Assembly (NCBI GenBank): GCA_003973265.1 | Contig: QNYZ01000061.1 | Location: 1 to 64,000 of the forward strand | Length of the DNA: 64,000 nt | From: Deltaproteobacteria bacterium | Lineage (GTDB): Bacteria; Desulfobacterota; Desulfobacteria; Desulfobacterales; QNYZ01 | Direction: 5' to 3' | Part shown: piece after piece, positions 17,624-26,523 of the stretch | Numbering within the stretch: the stretch's first letter is position 1 | Layout: the number at the start of each line of letters is the position of its first letter | The notes under the pieces: generated by a model | Told to the model about the DNA's origin: nothing | The model's database searches: none | What the model saw: the letters and a program-made list of their open reading frames with translations, nothing else | Made by a program: the position numbers and the translations under genes

Positions 17624-19636
17624 TTATCGTTTCCGCCAGGCCTGGGTCCGCTTCGTCAATCCCCGTGTGACAAAAAGGTGAATCAGGCGTGCGGCGACAT
17701 TGGTGTAAAAAATCATCATCCCCATGGCGGCCGCCGGGGCGATGTCACCGGCATCATCCATATTCATCACGGCCACCGAGGCGAGCGCCGTGTCCGGAGA
17801 GTAAAGAAAAATAACGGCCGAGACCGTGGTCATCGCATTGACGAACAGGTAAATCGAAATATCCAGGATCGCAGGCATACAGACCGGCACGGTAACCTTG
17901 GCCAGGAGTTTATAAAAGGGTTGTTTGAGTGACGATGCCACCGCCTCAAACTCCCGGTCCATCTGTTTTAAGGCGGTGATGGCTGTGAGGTGGGAGACGG
18001 TGTAAAAATGTGTTACCGTACAGACCACCAGGATCACCATGGTCCCATAGATGGGGCTGAGCGGGTTGGCCGGGTTGTTAAAGAAAAAGATGTAGGACAG
18101 GCCCAGAACCATCCCGGGAATGGCCATGGGCAGCATGGCCAGAAACTGGAACCCCGTCCGGAGAACCCGAAACCCGTTTATTTTTTCCACCATGTAAGCT
18201 CCGGAAAAAACAACAACGGTTCCAACCAGGGCGGTCAATAATCCCAGCCGGATCGAATTGATGTAGGCCCTCCAGCCGCCCCCGTCCATGACATCAAAAT
18301 TGTAGTTTGCCAGGCTGAGGTGTAAATTATATGGCCAGAGCTTAATCAAGGCGGCATATTGACAAACCAATAGCAGGCCCACGATAAAAACACCCATCAG
18401 GCTGCAATAGCTCAGGCAAATCGCATCAAATCTCCGGTTCGGTTTCGGTTCATATGGCACGGAGCGGGAGGAGAGCTGCGCAATCTGTTTTTTTTGTACA
18501 TAGCGGTCGAGCGAAAAGGCCATCATCGCCGGGACCAGCAATACCACGGATACGACCGCTCCCATTTCAAAATTCTGCTGACCGATGACCTGCTTGTAGA
18601 TATCCACGGCCAGCATGTTGTACTGCCCCCCGATCACCTTGGGCAATCCGAAATCGGTAATCACCAGATTGAAGACCACAAAGGAGGCCGAAATTAACCC
18701 GTACCGTGCCCCCGGAATGGTGACAGTCCAGAATGTTCTCCAGGCACTGGCCCGAAGGGAAATGGCCGCTTCATAAAGACGCGCATCCGAAATCGCCAGG
18801 GCCGTGGTAATGATAATCAGCGCATGGGGGAAGGTAAAAAAGACCGCCCCCACCACAATGCCGATCGGACCGTAAATATCCGCGCCGAACAACAGCCCCT
18901 TGAGCATCCCCTGATTACCAAACAGATAGACCAGCGCAATGCCGGGCAACAGGGATGGAATGAGAATCGGAATCATGGCGATAATCCGAAAAATTCCCTT
19001 GAAGCGCATGGTACTTCGATTCAGGGCATAGGCAAATCCAAATGCAAGACTAACCGTAATAAGGGTCGTCAAAATCGAAATAAAAAGCGAATTTTTAATG
19101 GAACGGAACAGCGCCGGCGTCGAGAAATAGGTAATATAGTTACCCAGCCCGATGGATTGCGAAGGGCGCAGGATGATGCGCCGGAACTCTTTGGCGGTAT
19201 AGGTGTGCCAGTCATTATCTGTTATCTGACGGGTTCCATCTATAAACGAGCTGTTTGGATCGAGTTGACGAAAACGGTATTTCGTTTTGCTGCGAAAAGA
19301 AAAATCAGGGAAAAAAATGGTCGCGTACAAACGCCCGTCCGCACTGGTTACGAGATCTTCCGGCTTGAGAACGTGAAGGGTTTGATTAATCTCAAACGCG
19401 GAAACCACAGGTCCCCAGCCATCGCCCTTATTGACTTGAAATTCATATTTTTTCAAATCAAAGGAAGCAGTTTTAAAGGATTTTGACAACATCGCATAAA
19501 GAGGAAACGCCAGTGCAACCACCAGGTAAAGCGCGATGACGATCATAAACCCGGCCATCAACTTGTCATCTTTACTCGTTTTTGGGCGAATAATCGGCGC
19601 GGGGGGCATTTCTGTTTCAGGAGTTAAAGAAGGCAT
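17624..19636 (-). CDS. ABC transporter permease (two fused permease halves; 2-aminoethylphosphonate/Fe3+ type)
   Basis: Two sets of membrane helices with EAAxxLRAS-type and EAVASSLKQP loops; adjacent ATPase and binding protein. Confidence 0.82.
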   Translation of the reverse strand: MPSLTPETEMPPAPIIRPKTSKDDKLMAGFMIVIALYLVVALAFPLYAMLSKSFKTASFDLKKYEFQVNKGDGWGPVVSAFEINQTLHVLKPEDLVTSADGRLYATIFFPDFSFRSKTKYRFRQLDPNSSFIDGTRQITDNDWHTYTAKEFRRIILRPSQSIGLGNYITYFSTPALFRSIKNSLFISILTTLITVSLAFGFAYALNRSTMRFKGIFRIIAMIPILIPSLLPGIALVYLFGNQGMLKGLLFGADIYGPIGIVVGAVFFTFPHALIIITTALAISDARLYEAAISLRASAWRTFWTVTIPGARYGLISASFVVFNLVITDFGLPKVIGGQYNMLAVDIYKQVIGQQNFEMGAVVSVVLLVPAMMAFSLDRYVQKKQIAQLSSRSVPYEPKPNRRFDAICLSYCSLMGVFIVGLLLVCQYAALIKLWPYNLHLSLANYNFDVMDGGGWRAYINSIRLGLLTALVGTVVVFSGAYMVEKINGFRVLRTGFQFLAMLPMAIPGMVLGLSYIFFFNNPANPLSPIYGTMVILVVCTVTHFYTVSHLTAITALKQMDREFEAVASSLKQPFYKLLAKVTVPVCMPAILDISIYLFVNAMTTVSAVIFLYSPDTALASVAVMNMDDAGDIAPAAAMGMMIFYTNVAARLIHLFVTRGLTKRTQAWRKR

Positions 19637-19638
19637 GG

Positions 19639-20772
19639 CTATCGACCGGTGGAAGGGTTAAATACATAAAGTCGATCGGGTGGCAGCTTGATGGCCATTT
19701 TCTGACCAACCGCTGTATCCATCCGAAGGGCGGCATTGACAGACAGGTCCGCAATCAAATGAGAATCACCCAGCTGTTTGTCAACCAGGTGGATGCGCCA
19801 GAACGACCCCAGGAATTCCATTTCCCGGACCGTGGCTTTGAAGCGGTTATCGGTTGGGGTACCCGCGTCTGCAACATCATCGACAGGCAGAATATCTTCA
19901 GGGCGTATCGCAAGCACAGCCGGTTTGCCGGGCGGGATATCATGCCTGCGGCAGGCCAGCGTAAGCGATCCGAGCCTGACCGATTCCGCCGATACCGCCT
20001 GACCATCGACATGATTCATGGTACCGATAAAATCGGCCACAAACAGGCTTTCCGGTTCCCGGTAAATTCCCATGGGGGTCCCCACCTGGTCAATGGTGCC
20101 AGCGTTCATGACCACGATGCGATCCGCCATGGTCAGGGCTTCCTCCTGGTCGTGGGTCACCATGATCGTGGTGACGCCTAATTTTCGCTGGAGGGCTTTG
20201 ACCTCACGCCTCAGGTAGGTACGAACCTTGGCATCCAGCGCGGACAAGGGTTCGTCGAGCAGCAACAGGCCGGGAGAGGTGGCCAGCGCTCTGGCCAGGG
20301 CAATGCGTTGCTGCTGCCCCCCGGACAGCTGGGAAGGATATTTTTTCTCCTGTTCAGGAAGCCCCACCAGTTCCAGCAGTTCGTTCACCCGCTTTTTAAT
20401 TTCAATACGGGATTTTTTTTGATTTTCCAGGCCAAAGGCAACATTTGCTTCAACCGTCAGGTTAGGAAAGAGGGCATAGGACTGGAAAACGATTCCAAAA
20501 TCGCGCTCGGAGGGTGGCAAGGCTGAAATATCCCGGTCCGCCTGGTGTACCGTACCGGAAGTTTGAATATCAAGGCCGGCAATAGCCCGTAAAAACGTGG
20601 TTTTACCACAGCCGGATGGCCCCAGAAAACATACGAACTCACCCTGGCTGACATCAAGAGAAATATCATTCAAGGCGACAAATTCGCCAAATTTTTTAGT
20701 CAACCGGGATATTCGAAGATAGGGGGGAGAATTGGAAGTATTTGCGCTAGACAGATTGCTCACGGTCATCAT
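19639..20772 (-). CDS. ABC transporter ATP-binding protein (2-aminoethylphosphonate PhnT-like)
   Basis: GPSGCGKTTFLRAIAG, LSGGQQQRIALARAL, LLLDEPLSALDAKV, TOBE-like C-term. Confidence 0.9.
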   Translation of the reverse strand: MMTVSNLSSANTSNSPPYLRISRLTKKFGEFVALNDISLDVSQGEFVCFLGPSGCGKTTFLRAIAGLDIQTSGTVHQADRDISALPPSERDFGIVFQSYALFPNLTVEANVAFGLENQKKSRIEIKKRVNELLELVGLPEQEKKYPSQLSGGQQQRIALARALATSPGLLLLDEPLSALDAKVRTYLRREVKALQRKLGVTTIMVTHDQEEALTMADRIVVMNAGTIDQVGTPMGIYREPESLFVADFIGTMNHVDGQAVSAESVRLGSLTLACRRHDIPPGKPAVLAIRPEDILPVDDVADAGTPTDNRFKATVREMEFLGSFWRIHLVDKQLGDSHLIADLSVNAALRMDTAVGQKMAIKLPPDRLYVFNPSTGR

Positions 20773-20909
20773 GCCTTTTGTGTAATTTTCATCTGATATG
20801 ATTGAGAACGTACGGAACCCGACGGGTAGCTCTCCCCGGGATTCTCAATACTTTAAAAGCCCCCTGACTCAAGTGCTATGTTTCGGATTTCAGGGGAAAG
20901 GATACGACG

Positions 20910-20991
20910 CTGGCAGCCTGACCTGGTTTATACCTGAGCTGGTTTATACCTGAGCTGGTTCATACCAGGATCTGGATCGGATCAGGCTGCC
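20910..20991 (-). repeat. Inverted repeat (ggcagcctga/tcaggctgcc) enclosing ~2.7 copies of a 16-bp tandem repeat
   Basis: ggcagcctgacctggtttatacctgagctggtttatacctgagctggttcatacc...ggatcaggctgcc between ABC ATPase and binding-protein genes. Confidence 0.7.
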
Positions 20992-21079
20992 AACAAAGCG
21001 CCCCTGCAAAGGGGCGGAACACATCCCATATGTAAATTATTTCCGGCCGGGGAAAGACGGGAAATAATCTATCAGGATA

Positions 21080-22138
21080 CTAATTTTTCTTAGGTTCTGA
21101 TTTTGAATCGTATCGTTTCTGCCACTCGGCAAGAATTCTTTTCCGGTTGTTGGCGGCCCACTCAAAATCGTTTTTAATCAGCTTGGAAATTGTTTCAGGC
21201 GGGAAAAACTTCACCGGTTTGGCGATGCCCTTGTAGCCAACCACGGCATATGCAGAATTGTACATCTCCATGGCTTTTTTAGAGATCGACCAGTCGATCA
21301 GAGTTTTGGCGGCTTCAAGTTTATCCGTACCGGCAATAATGGCCGACGCCTCCATATCCCAGCCAATTCCCTCTTCGGGGATAATGATCTCCAGGGGGGC
21401 ACCTGCGGCCTTCAGTTTTGCAGCTCGGAAAGCAAACGACACGCCAACGGGAATTTCTCCCGCAGCTGCCAGCTTGGCCGGCTTGGAACCCGAATGAGTG
21501 TAACGGGCGATATTTTTATGCAGAAGGTCCATAAATTCCCATCCACCCTTTTCGCCAAACAACTGCAGCCAGCTGGAGACATCCAGAAAACCGGTACCGG
21601 ATGAATTCGGATTTGGCATGACCACCTGGTTTCGGTACATCGGCTTGGTAAGATCCTTCCAGGTTTTTGGTGCGACCAGATTATTTTTCTTGCCCTCAAT
21701 CGTGTTGTACGCAATGGCTGCCACCCAGGCATCCATGCCAACCCAGCTGGGTACAGGATCACTGTCGTAAAATTTTGGATCCAGGTTTTCAAGTCCTTTG
21801 GGTTTGTACGGATAAAACATCCCCTCGGCTTTCATCAGCAACAGGGAAGTGGCAGCCAGCCCCCAGATGACATCGGCCTGCGGGTTATTCTTTTCTGCCA
21901 GCAGCTTGGCCGTTATGATACCGGTTGAATCCCGGACCCACTTGACATGAATGTCGGGATGATCCTCGTTAAACGTGGCGGCATATTTTTGCAGATCTTC
22001 CGCTTCAATAGCCGTATAGACGGTCAGATCTACTGCCAATGCCGGGGTCACGACAGCAAATATTGATATTGTAGTGATACACACCCCTACGACAAAGCTC
22101 TTCAGCACCGATTGTCTCATCATCTCCTCCTGAGAAAT
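21080..22138 (-). CDS. ABC transporter substrate-binding protein (2-aminoethylphosphonate PhnS/Fe3+ type)
   Basis: Signal peptide then VDLTVYTAIEAEDLQKYAATFNEDHPDIHVKWVRDSTGIITAKLLAEKNNPQADVIWGL; exact start uncertain among several upstream Met codons. Confidence 0.82.
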   Translation of the reverse strand: MSQEEMMRQSVLKSFVVGVCITTISIFAVVTPALAVDLTVYTAIEAEDLQKYAATFNEDHPDIHVKWVRDSTGIITAKLLAEKNNPQADVIWGLAATSLLLMKAEGMFYPYKPKGLENLDPKFYDSDPVPSWVGMDAWVAAIAYNTIEGKKNNLVAPKTWKDLTKPMYRNQVVMPNPNSSGTGFLDVSSWLQLFGEKGGWEFMDLLHKNIARYTHSGSKPAKLAAAGEIPVGVSFAFRAAKLKAAGAPLEIIIPEEGIGWDMEASAIIAGTDKLEAAKTLIDWSISKKAMEMYNSAYAVVGYKGIAKPVKFFPPETISKLIKNDFEWAANNRKRILAEWQKRYDSKSEPKKN

Positions 22139-22210
22139 TCTTTTTTTTGTTGCCATGTGCAACTATTTGACCCGCAGCCAGAAGCCTGAGGCCGCCATTT
22201 ACCTGAAAAC

Positions 22211-22230
22211 CGTACGTCTTAAAACGTACG
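22211..22230. promoter_or_regulatory. Palindromic candidate operator CGTACGT-N6-ACGTACG
   Basis: cgtacgtcttaaaacgtacg upstream of the binding-protein gene. Confidence 0.4.
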
Positions 22231-22414
22231 CCATACCCTGCAATGGGTTTTGCTATCTACTATATCACGATTGAGCTGTCAACATATATTTCCAGTTGCC
22301 CTTCCAACCTGCCTGAGCGTGGTGAACACTACTTTTATTATGTTTTTTCCGACAATTTTTCTTGCCTTCGAGATCGAATACTGATAGAAGCAGAAAAATT
22401 TTTCATCCCAAATC

Positions 22415-22513
22415 TTTTACCATACCATTTTACTTTTACCATACCATCTTAATGGTATAAAAAATTTTAATGGTATAAAAACGATAGCATTACCACAAAG
22501 GTAAAATACCATC
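22415..22513. repeat. Cluster of alternating inverted repeats (TTTTACCATACCAT x2 / TAATGGTATAAAA x2 plus TAAAATACCAT)
   Basis: Direct inspection, immediately upstream of the PiT gene. Confidence 0.65.
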
Positions 22514-22531
22514 GAAGCGTTCATCTTTGTC

Positions 22532-23470
22532 ATGCTGGGAGCCGGCGCTTATGTCGGCTGGAACATCGGTGCCAACGATACGGCCAATTGTATCGGCACA
22601 TCCGTCGGCTGTGGGCTGATTTCGTTTAAGAAGGCAGTTATTTTAGTGACCGTCTTCTCCTTTATTGGTGCCATGCTCCAGGGCGAGGCCGTCATGAAGA
22701 CCATCGGAAAGGGAATCGTCAAACAAGATCTTGATTATATCGCCGTGTTCGTTGCCCTGATCAGTTCCGGATTTTTCGTCACCCTGGCCACATTTTATCG
22801 TATCCCGACGTCCACATCTCAGGCCATCGTCGGGGGTGTGCTCGGCATTGGTCTGGCAGTCCGGGCGGAAATTGATTATTCCAAACTGGGAACCATTGCC
22901 GAAAGCTGGCTGATCTGTCCCCTGTTGGTCATGGCCCTGGCATTTTCTTTGTACCATCTCTTGAATTTTATCTTACAGCGAATCAACAAGAGTCAACTGC
23001 TCGTTCACAATACCCTGGGATGGCTGGCGATCTTATCGGCCTGCTACGTCGCGTATTCCATGGGCGCCAACAACGCGGGCAATGCGGTGGGTCCCATTGC
23101 CAACCTGGATATTTTCCCGCCTGCTTTTCTGCTGGCCATAGGCGGCATCGCCATTGGTACCGGGGCCATAACCTACGGGAAAAAGGTAGCCGATACCGTG
23201 GGAAAAGGGATTACGCCGCTGGATATCCCGGGTGCCTTTATTGCGCAGCTATCTTCGGCACTGGGGATGCACCTGTTTTCCATGCTCGGTATCCCGGTAT
23301 CCACATCTTCGGCGATTGTCGGCGCCGTGGTGGGCGTGGGGCTGGTGCGCGGCGCCAAATCGATCAGTAAAAAAACAATTATCACGATTCTGGTGGGGTG
23401 GGCATTAACCCCAACCCTGGCTGCCACGACCGCCTTTTTAATCTATCGGGGGCTGAAATTCTTGCTATAA
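22532..23470 (+). CDS. PiT-family inorganic phosphate (or related anion) permease
   Basis: GWNIGANDTANCIGTSVGCG...SMGANNAGNAVGPIA...GIPVSTSSAIVGAVVGVGL; N-terminus appears short. Confidence 0.85.
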   Translation: MLGAGAYVGWNIGANDTANCIGTSVGCGLISFKKAVILVTVFSFIGAMLQGEAVMKTIGKGIVKQDLDYIAVFVALISSGFFVTLATFYRIPTSTSQAIVGGVLGIGLAVRAEIDYSKLGTIAESWLICPLLVMALAFSLYHLLNFILQRINKSQLLVHNTLGWLAILSACYVAYSMGANNAGNAVGPIANLDIFPPAFLLAIGGIAIGTGAITYGKKVADTVGKGITPLDIPGAFIAQLSSALGMHLFSMLGIPVSTSSAIVGAVVGVGLVRGAKSISKKTIITILVGWALTPTLAATTAFLIYRGLKFLL

Positions 23471-23588
23471 TTCCATCAATCTGATAATCTATAACTGTTA
23501 TTTCAGGACACGACACGAAAATCGAAACAGGCGTTTATTTTTAGGAAATTATCTCTATCGTAAATGTTAATCTTTAACGAGGGGCTCC

Positions 23589-24239
23589 ATGGTTTTTTTC
23601 AAAAAAGAAAAAGAGGTCATCAAACTTATTGAGAATCATGCCGACAAGGTGGAAGAATGCCTCGCCGTGTCCATAAAGACGATTTCAGCATACCTTGAAA
23701 ATAATATTCCCGATGCCAAGAAACTGGCGCTCCAGACCGACCACATTGAAACCGAGGCAGACATGGTACGCCATGAAATCCGGGACAAATTGTATTTAGG
23801 CGCCTATATGCCCTTATTACGTGAGGATATTTACAAGCTGGTGGAAAGCCTGGATGTGGTGGCGAATTCCGCAGAAAAAAGCTGTGATTTCTTTCTCAAT
23901 CAACGGCCAATGGTTCCGGACGATCTGAAAGCGGATTTTTTAAAAATCACCCAGGTATCCATGGGCGTTGGTGAATCTCTCAAGTATGCCGTCCTGTGTT
24001 ATATTAAAGGTATCTGCCCCATCGAGGTATCCCGCAGCCATGCCAAGGATATCGGCCTGATGGAAACCAAGGTGGACAGCCTTGAATGGGATCTGACCAA
24101 GAAAATCTTTACCAGCAAAATCGATTTTGCCCGAAAACTTCACCTTCGCCACTGTCTGGATCATGTTGTCAACGTTTCCGATCGGGCCGAAGAATCGGCC
24201 GGTCAACTCGAGCTGGTCACCCTGAAATCAATGATTTAA
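23589..24239 (+). CDS. DUF47/PhoU-like protein (PiT accessory)
   Basis: ~216 aa helical protein directly downstream of PiT; VVANSAEKSCDFFLN, DRAEESAGQLELVTLKS. Confidence 0.82.
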   Translation: MVFFKKEKEVIKLIENHADKVEECLAVSIKTISAYLENNIPDAKKLALQTDHIETEADMVRHEIRDKLYLGAYMPLLREDIYKLVESLDVVANSAEKSCDFFLNQRPMVPDDLKADFLKITQVSMGVGESLKYAVLCYIKGICPIEVSRSHAKDIGLMETKVDSLEWDLTKKIFTSKIDFARKLHLRHCLDHVVNVSDRAEESAGQLELVTLKSMI

Positions 24240-24439
24240 CCCCCATCGGTTCCCGGTGCCGGGGGGTGATCTCTCTACCGGCCAAACCGGTTTTTCCGGG
24301 ATTTTTTTTCAAGCACCCATTAATATTATCATACCTCTCGCCCATTTCGCCGGGAACCCATCCTCACCTTCCCCGTTAGAATACGCCTTTACCATATCAT
24401 ATATAACTTATTTTCATAGATAACATAATTCTTATTCGT

Positions 24440-24468
24440 TTGACTTATAGTCGTTCGCTTTCTAATAG
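24440..24468 (+). promoter_or_regulatory. Sigma70-like promoter (TTGACT-N17-TAATAG)
   Basis: ttgact tatagtcgttcgctttc taatag upstream of the citrate-synthase-like operon. Confidence 0.45.
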
Positions 24469-24536
24469 AGTGTTTATATCCGTTGTGAAAACAACAGGAC
24501 CAATCAACCGGAACGAAACGATATCGGAGGAAAAAA

Positions 24537-25433
24537 ATGGACCGAGACCCATTGATTCGCAGAAAAACATCAATTTCATACAAGACCGAGGAAAAAACCG
24601 TGATGCGGGGATACAATCTGAGCGATCTGGCTGAAGAAGGTTACTCCTTTTACGATGCCATGTTCGTCTTGTTTCAAAACCGCATCCCTGCCGAGGAAGA
24701 AGAAAAGATGCTCAAATACGAGATGGGGGTATTTCTGGAACATTCGATGTCCCCATCGGCCGTCGGGGCCATCGGCGTCAGTGCCGGCCGGCCCAACCTG
24801 CCCGTTTGTGTGGCGGCCGCCATATCCACATTCGGCGGGGTTCACGGACCGGGCGCGGCCCACGGCTACATGCTTAACAAATATCTGGAACGGGCCGAAA
24901 AAGAGGGGAAAACCATTGACGAAATGGCCAAGACCCTGGTGGATGAATACATGGATGCCAAAAAACCGGTCATGGGCATGGGCCAGCCCCAGCACATCGA
25001 CAGTGACCCCCGGGCCGAACCGATTCATCTGAAACAGGAAGAGTTGGGGCTGGAAGGGGTTTACCTGGAATTCCAGCGGGCCGTGGAAAAATATTTTCAC
25101 GCCCGCCGCAAGGCCGATGGCCGATCGTATGTGGGGGTCAATGTCGTCGGATCGGGGAACACAGCATTAATGGAAATCGGATTTTCGCCCAATGCCGGCT
25201 GGTGTATCGGCAGCGTGGTGCGGGGATTCAGCTGCGCCGCCCATGCGCTTTTCAATATGAAGAAGGGCCGGGCCTGGGGGGCTTCCCGCAACGAACCGAT
25301 GGTTCAGATGATCGACCTGTCCATGATCAAATATATTGGTCCCGAAGACCGCATCGTGCCCAAGCAGGATGAGCGGCAGGAATACGCGAAAAAACAAAAA
25401 GAAGAAGGGGAATATAAAAAATGGGTTATTTAG
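24537..25433 (+). CDS. Citrate synthase/citryl-CoA lyase superfamily protein, subunit-like A
   Basis: AAISTFGGVHGPGAAHGYM (GPxHGG-like), MGMGQPQHIDSDPRA (GFGHxxYxxxDPRA-like); RBS ggaggaaaaaa. Confidence 0.75.
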   Translation: MDRDPLIRRKTSISYKTEEKTVMRGYNLSDLAEEGYSFYDAMFVLFQNRIPAEEEEKMLKYEMGVFLEHSMSPSAVGAIGVSAGRPNLPVCVAAAISTFGGVHGPGAAHGYMLNKYLERAEKEGKTIDEMAKTLVDEYMDAKKPVMGMGQPQHIDSDPRAEPIHLKQEELGLEGVYLEFQRAVEKYFHARRKADGRSYVGVNVVGSGNTALMEIGFSPNAGWCIGSVVRGFSCAAHALFNMKKGRAWGASRNEPMVQMIDLSMIKYIGPEDRIVPKQDERQEYAKKQKEEGEYKKWVI

Positions 25434-26506
25434 ATAAAGAAAAAACCGACAAACTGAATCAAGAAAAAAGAGATCGCGGAATCGGCAATCTGGGAAGTCC
25501 CAAAAACCCGTTTGACTACTATGCCCGGGAATACGGGACCGTACCCCGGGACACCAAGCGGGCACCATTTCAATGGGTATCGGAAGTGGCCTATAAAAAT
25601 GTGCATCGAATCGTTACCCGCGGGTATGACACCACCGAGCTTATGGAAGAAGGGTATGGGGTCATCGATGTACTTTTTATAGACTACCAGGCCCGGATTC
25701 CGACCATTGAAGAAGAGAAAATGCTCAACTACGTCATGATCATGGCGCTGGAAGACGGCCTCTCTTCTCCGGCGGCCATTTCCCGGATCGTGGCCCGGTC
25801 GAAAACCTTTTTAACCCAGGCCTGCGGGGCATCCATCATGGCCTTCGGCCACGCCTACGGCGCTTACTCCGCTTTTGGCAACCGCCTCGAAGACTACCTG
25901 AAAAAAGCCGAATCTGAAAATTTGACCCTTCAACAGGCCGCCGAACGGCTCGTCAACGACAACCTGTACGACGAGGCCCTGGGCGTTTCAAGCCTGATGC
26001 TGAAGGACGCGGCCGCAAAACGGATGATTGCCCGGGCCAAAAAGCTTGGCATCGCCGGCAAATACATCGAGTTTACCGAAGCCGTGGTCGAAGCGGCGAA
26101 GAGCGCATCATCAGAACCCGTCGATATCGACATGCTCGGCGCCACCGGCGCGGTAATGCTCGACCTGGGGTTTTCCCCCGAGGCGACCTGGGCTATTTTA
26201 GCCGTCACCCGGTCTTTTGCAGCCGGCGCACACTATATCGAGGAAGTGGAACGGGAGGGAACGACCCGCCTGGGCCAGCCGCTGACACCCAAAGAAGATT
26301 ACGACGGCCCGGCCGACCGACCGGTGCCGCCTTTATCCGAACGTCCCGCGCTTGACCGGTCGGCCATCTGCAAGACACCGGCCGAATGGAAAAAGCGGTT
26401 TGAGTCCATGAAATCAGTACGGGGCAGCGGGTTTGCCATTGTAGAGGAAATCGAAGATCCAAGTAAAAAATCGGGAATTAAGAAAGTGGGAAAACTATCG
26501 GATTGA
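25421..26506 (+). CDS. Citrate synthase/citryl-CoA lyase superfamily protein, subunit-like B
   Basis: Same N-terminal architecture (ELMEEGYGVIDVLFIDYQARIPTIEEEKML), AFGHAYGAYSAF, VDIDMLGATGAVMLDLGFSPE; overlaps previous gene. Confidence 0.75.
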   Translation: MGYLDKEKTDKLNQEKRDRGIGNLGSPKNPFDYYAREYGTVPRDTKRAPFQWVSEVAYKNVHRIVTRGYDTTELMEEGYGVIDVLFIDYQARIPTIEEEKMLNYVMIMALEDGLSSPAAISRIVARSKTFLTQACGASIMAFGHAYGAYSAFGNRLEDYLKKAESENLTLQQAAERLVNDNLYDEALGVSSLMLKDAAAKRMIARAKKLGIAGKYIEFTEAVVEAAKSASSEPVDIDMLGATGAVMLDLGFSPEATWAILAVTRSFAAGAHYIEEVEREGTTRLGQPLTPKEDYDGPADRPVPPLSERPALDRSAICKTPAEWKKRFESMKSVRGSGFAIVEEIEDPSKKSGIKKVGKLSD

Positions 26507-26523
26507 CGATTGAAGATTAAAAA

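Noticed and set aside
20920-20970. Tandem repeats considered as a CRISPR or integron attC site
   Set aside because: Only ~2.7 copies without spacers, no integrase or cas gene; fits a local hairpin better
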